A program made the position numbers and the translations under genes. 5,071 bases of DNA from an uncultured Phascolarctobacterium sp. GTDB lineage: Bacteria; Bacillota; Negativicutes; Acidaminococcales; Acidaminococcaceae. Where the stretch lies: assembly GCA_900552855.1 (NCBI GenBank), contig USBG01000113.1, positions 1 to 5,071 of the forward strand, given 5' to 3'. Shown piece after piece: positions 5,001 to 5,071 of the stretch (the stretch's first letter is position 1; every line of letters begins with the position of its first letter). The notes under the pieces are model-generated. The model did not search any database. It was given only the letters and a program-made list of their open reading frames with translations, and was not told the origin of the DNA.

Positions 5001-5012
5001 TTTTACGCTTCT
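4908..5012. repeat. 21-bp degenerate tandem repeat, five units
   Basis: Five consecutive 21-bp units start at 4908, 4929, 4950, 4971 and 4992, each beginning GAA. Units 1 and 4 share GAAYGGCAAAATT; units 3 and 5 both begin GAATGCCATTTTT; unit 2 is nearer to the reverse type (AAATTTTGC). The units therefore alternate between near-inverted forms. GCAAAATTT (4913-4921) and AAATTTTGC (4935-4943) are a perfect 9-bp inverted repeat. A degenerate sixth piece with CAAAATTGC continues at 5013-5021, shifted by a few bases. The array ends about 46 bp upstream of the groES -35. From 5022 to 5071 I see no further unit and no gene. Confidence 0.8.
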
Positions 5013-5071
5013 CAAAATTGCTTTAAAGAGTTAAAAGTCAAATAAACAAAGCTCTAAAACTATCATTTACT

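Noticed and set aside
4905..5027. Plus-strand open frame through the 21-bp array
   Set aside because: It has no ATG or SD, and points away from groESL. Periodic repeats free of stops are open on both strands by their nature.
5047..5060. GTTTTAGAGCTTTG on the minus strand, like the 5' end of type II CRISPR repeats
   Set aside because: There is only one copy, the following bases do not give the rest of such a repeat, and there is no second repeat or spacer before the window edge. Sequence beyond 5071 would settle it.

Overview
The window reads as chromosomal DNA from a Gram-negative-type Firmicute (Negativicutes). It combines a perfect CIRCE element in front of groES-groEL, which is typical of Firmicutes and some other phyla, with an outer-membrane TonB-dependent receptor, which requires an outer membrane. 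The strong SD sequences, AT-rich intergenic DNA and low-to-moderate GC coding DNA agree. A gut Acidaminococcaceae such as Phascolarctobacterium is a plausible but unproven guess. Every supported gene lies on the minus strand, so the layout is described from high to low coordinates.

At 4740-5071 is the groESL control region. It has a TTGCAT/TATAAT promoter, a perfect CIRCE (the HrcA operator) at the start of the transcript, and upstream of these a five-unit 21-bp degenerate tandem repeat. On the minus strand the repeat encodes an ATG-started 35-residue frame made of five 7-residue repeats, which is the least explained item here. groES (95 aa) and groEL (541 aa) follow, separated by a short spacer with a hairpin, and end at a strong intrinsic terminator (2679-2718).

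From 2272 to 2684 is an AT-rich gap with two neighbouring inverted repeats, a PhoB/PhoP-box-like pair of direct repeats and a promoter. The promoter serves a small exported four-cysteine protein of unknown function (1906-2271). Just past its stop codon another frame stays open and encodes a Cys-rich tail, which suggests a frameshift or a remnant. The stretch 1607-1837 holds a good promoter followed about 75-110 nt later by an intrinsic terminator and has no ORF, so it is a candidate small RNA.

From 1521 down to 1 is a complete vitamin B12 uptake unit: an extended -10 promoter, a cobalamin riboswitch aptamer, a leader terminator serving as the expression platform, and the first 376 residues of a BtuB-like TonB-dependent receptor that runs off the window. 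The expected logic is repression of B12 receptor synthesis by premature termination when cobalamin is plentiful. The chaperonin operon is separately controlled by HrcA/CIRCE heat-shock repression.
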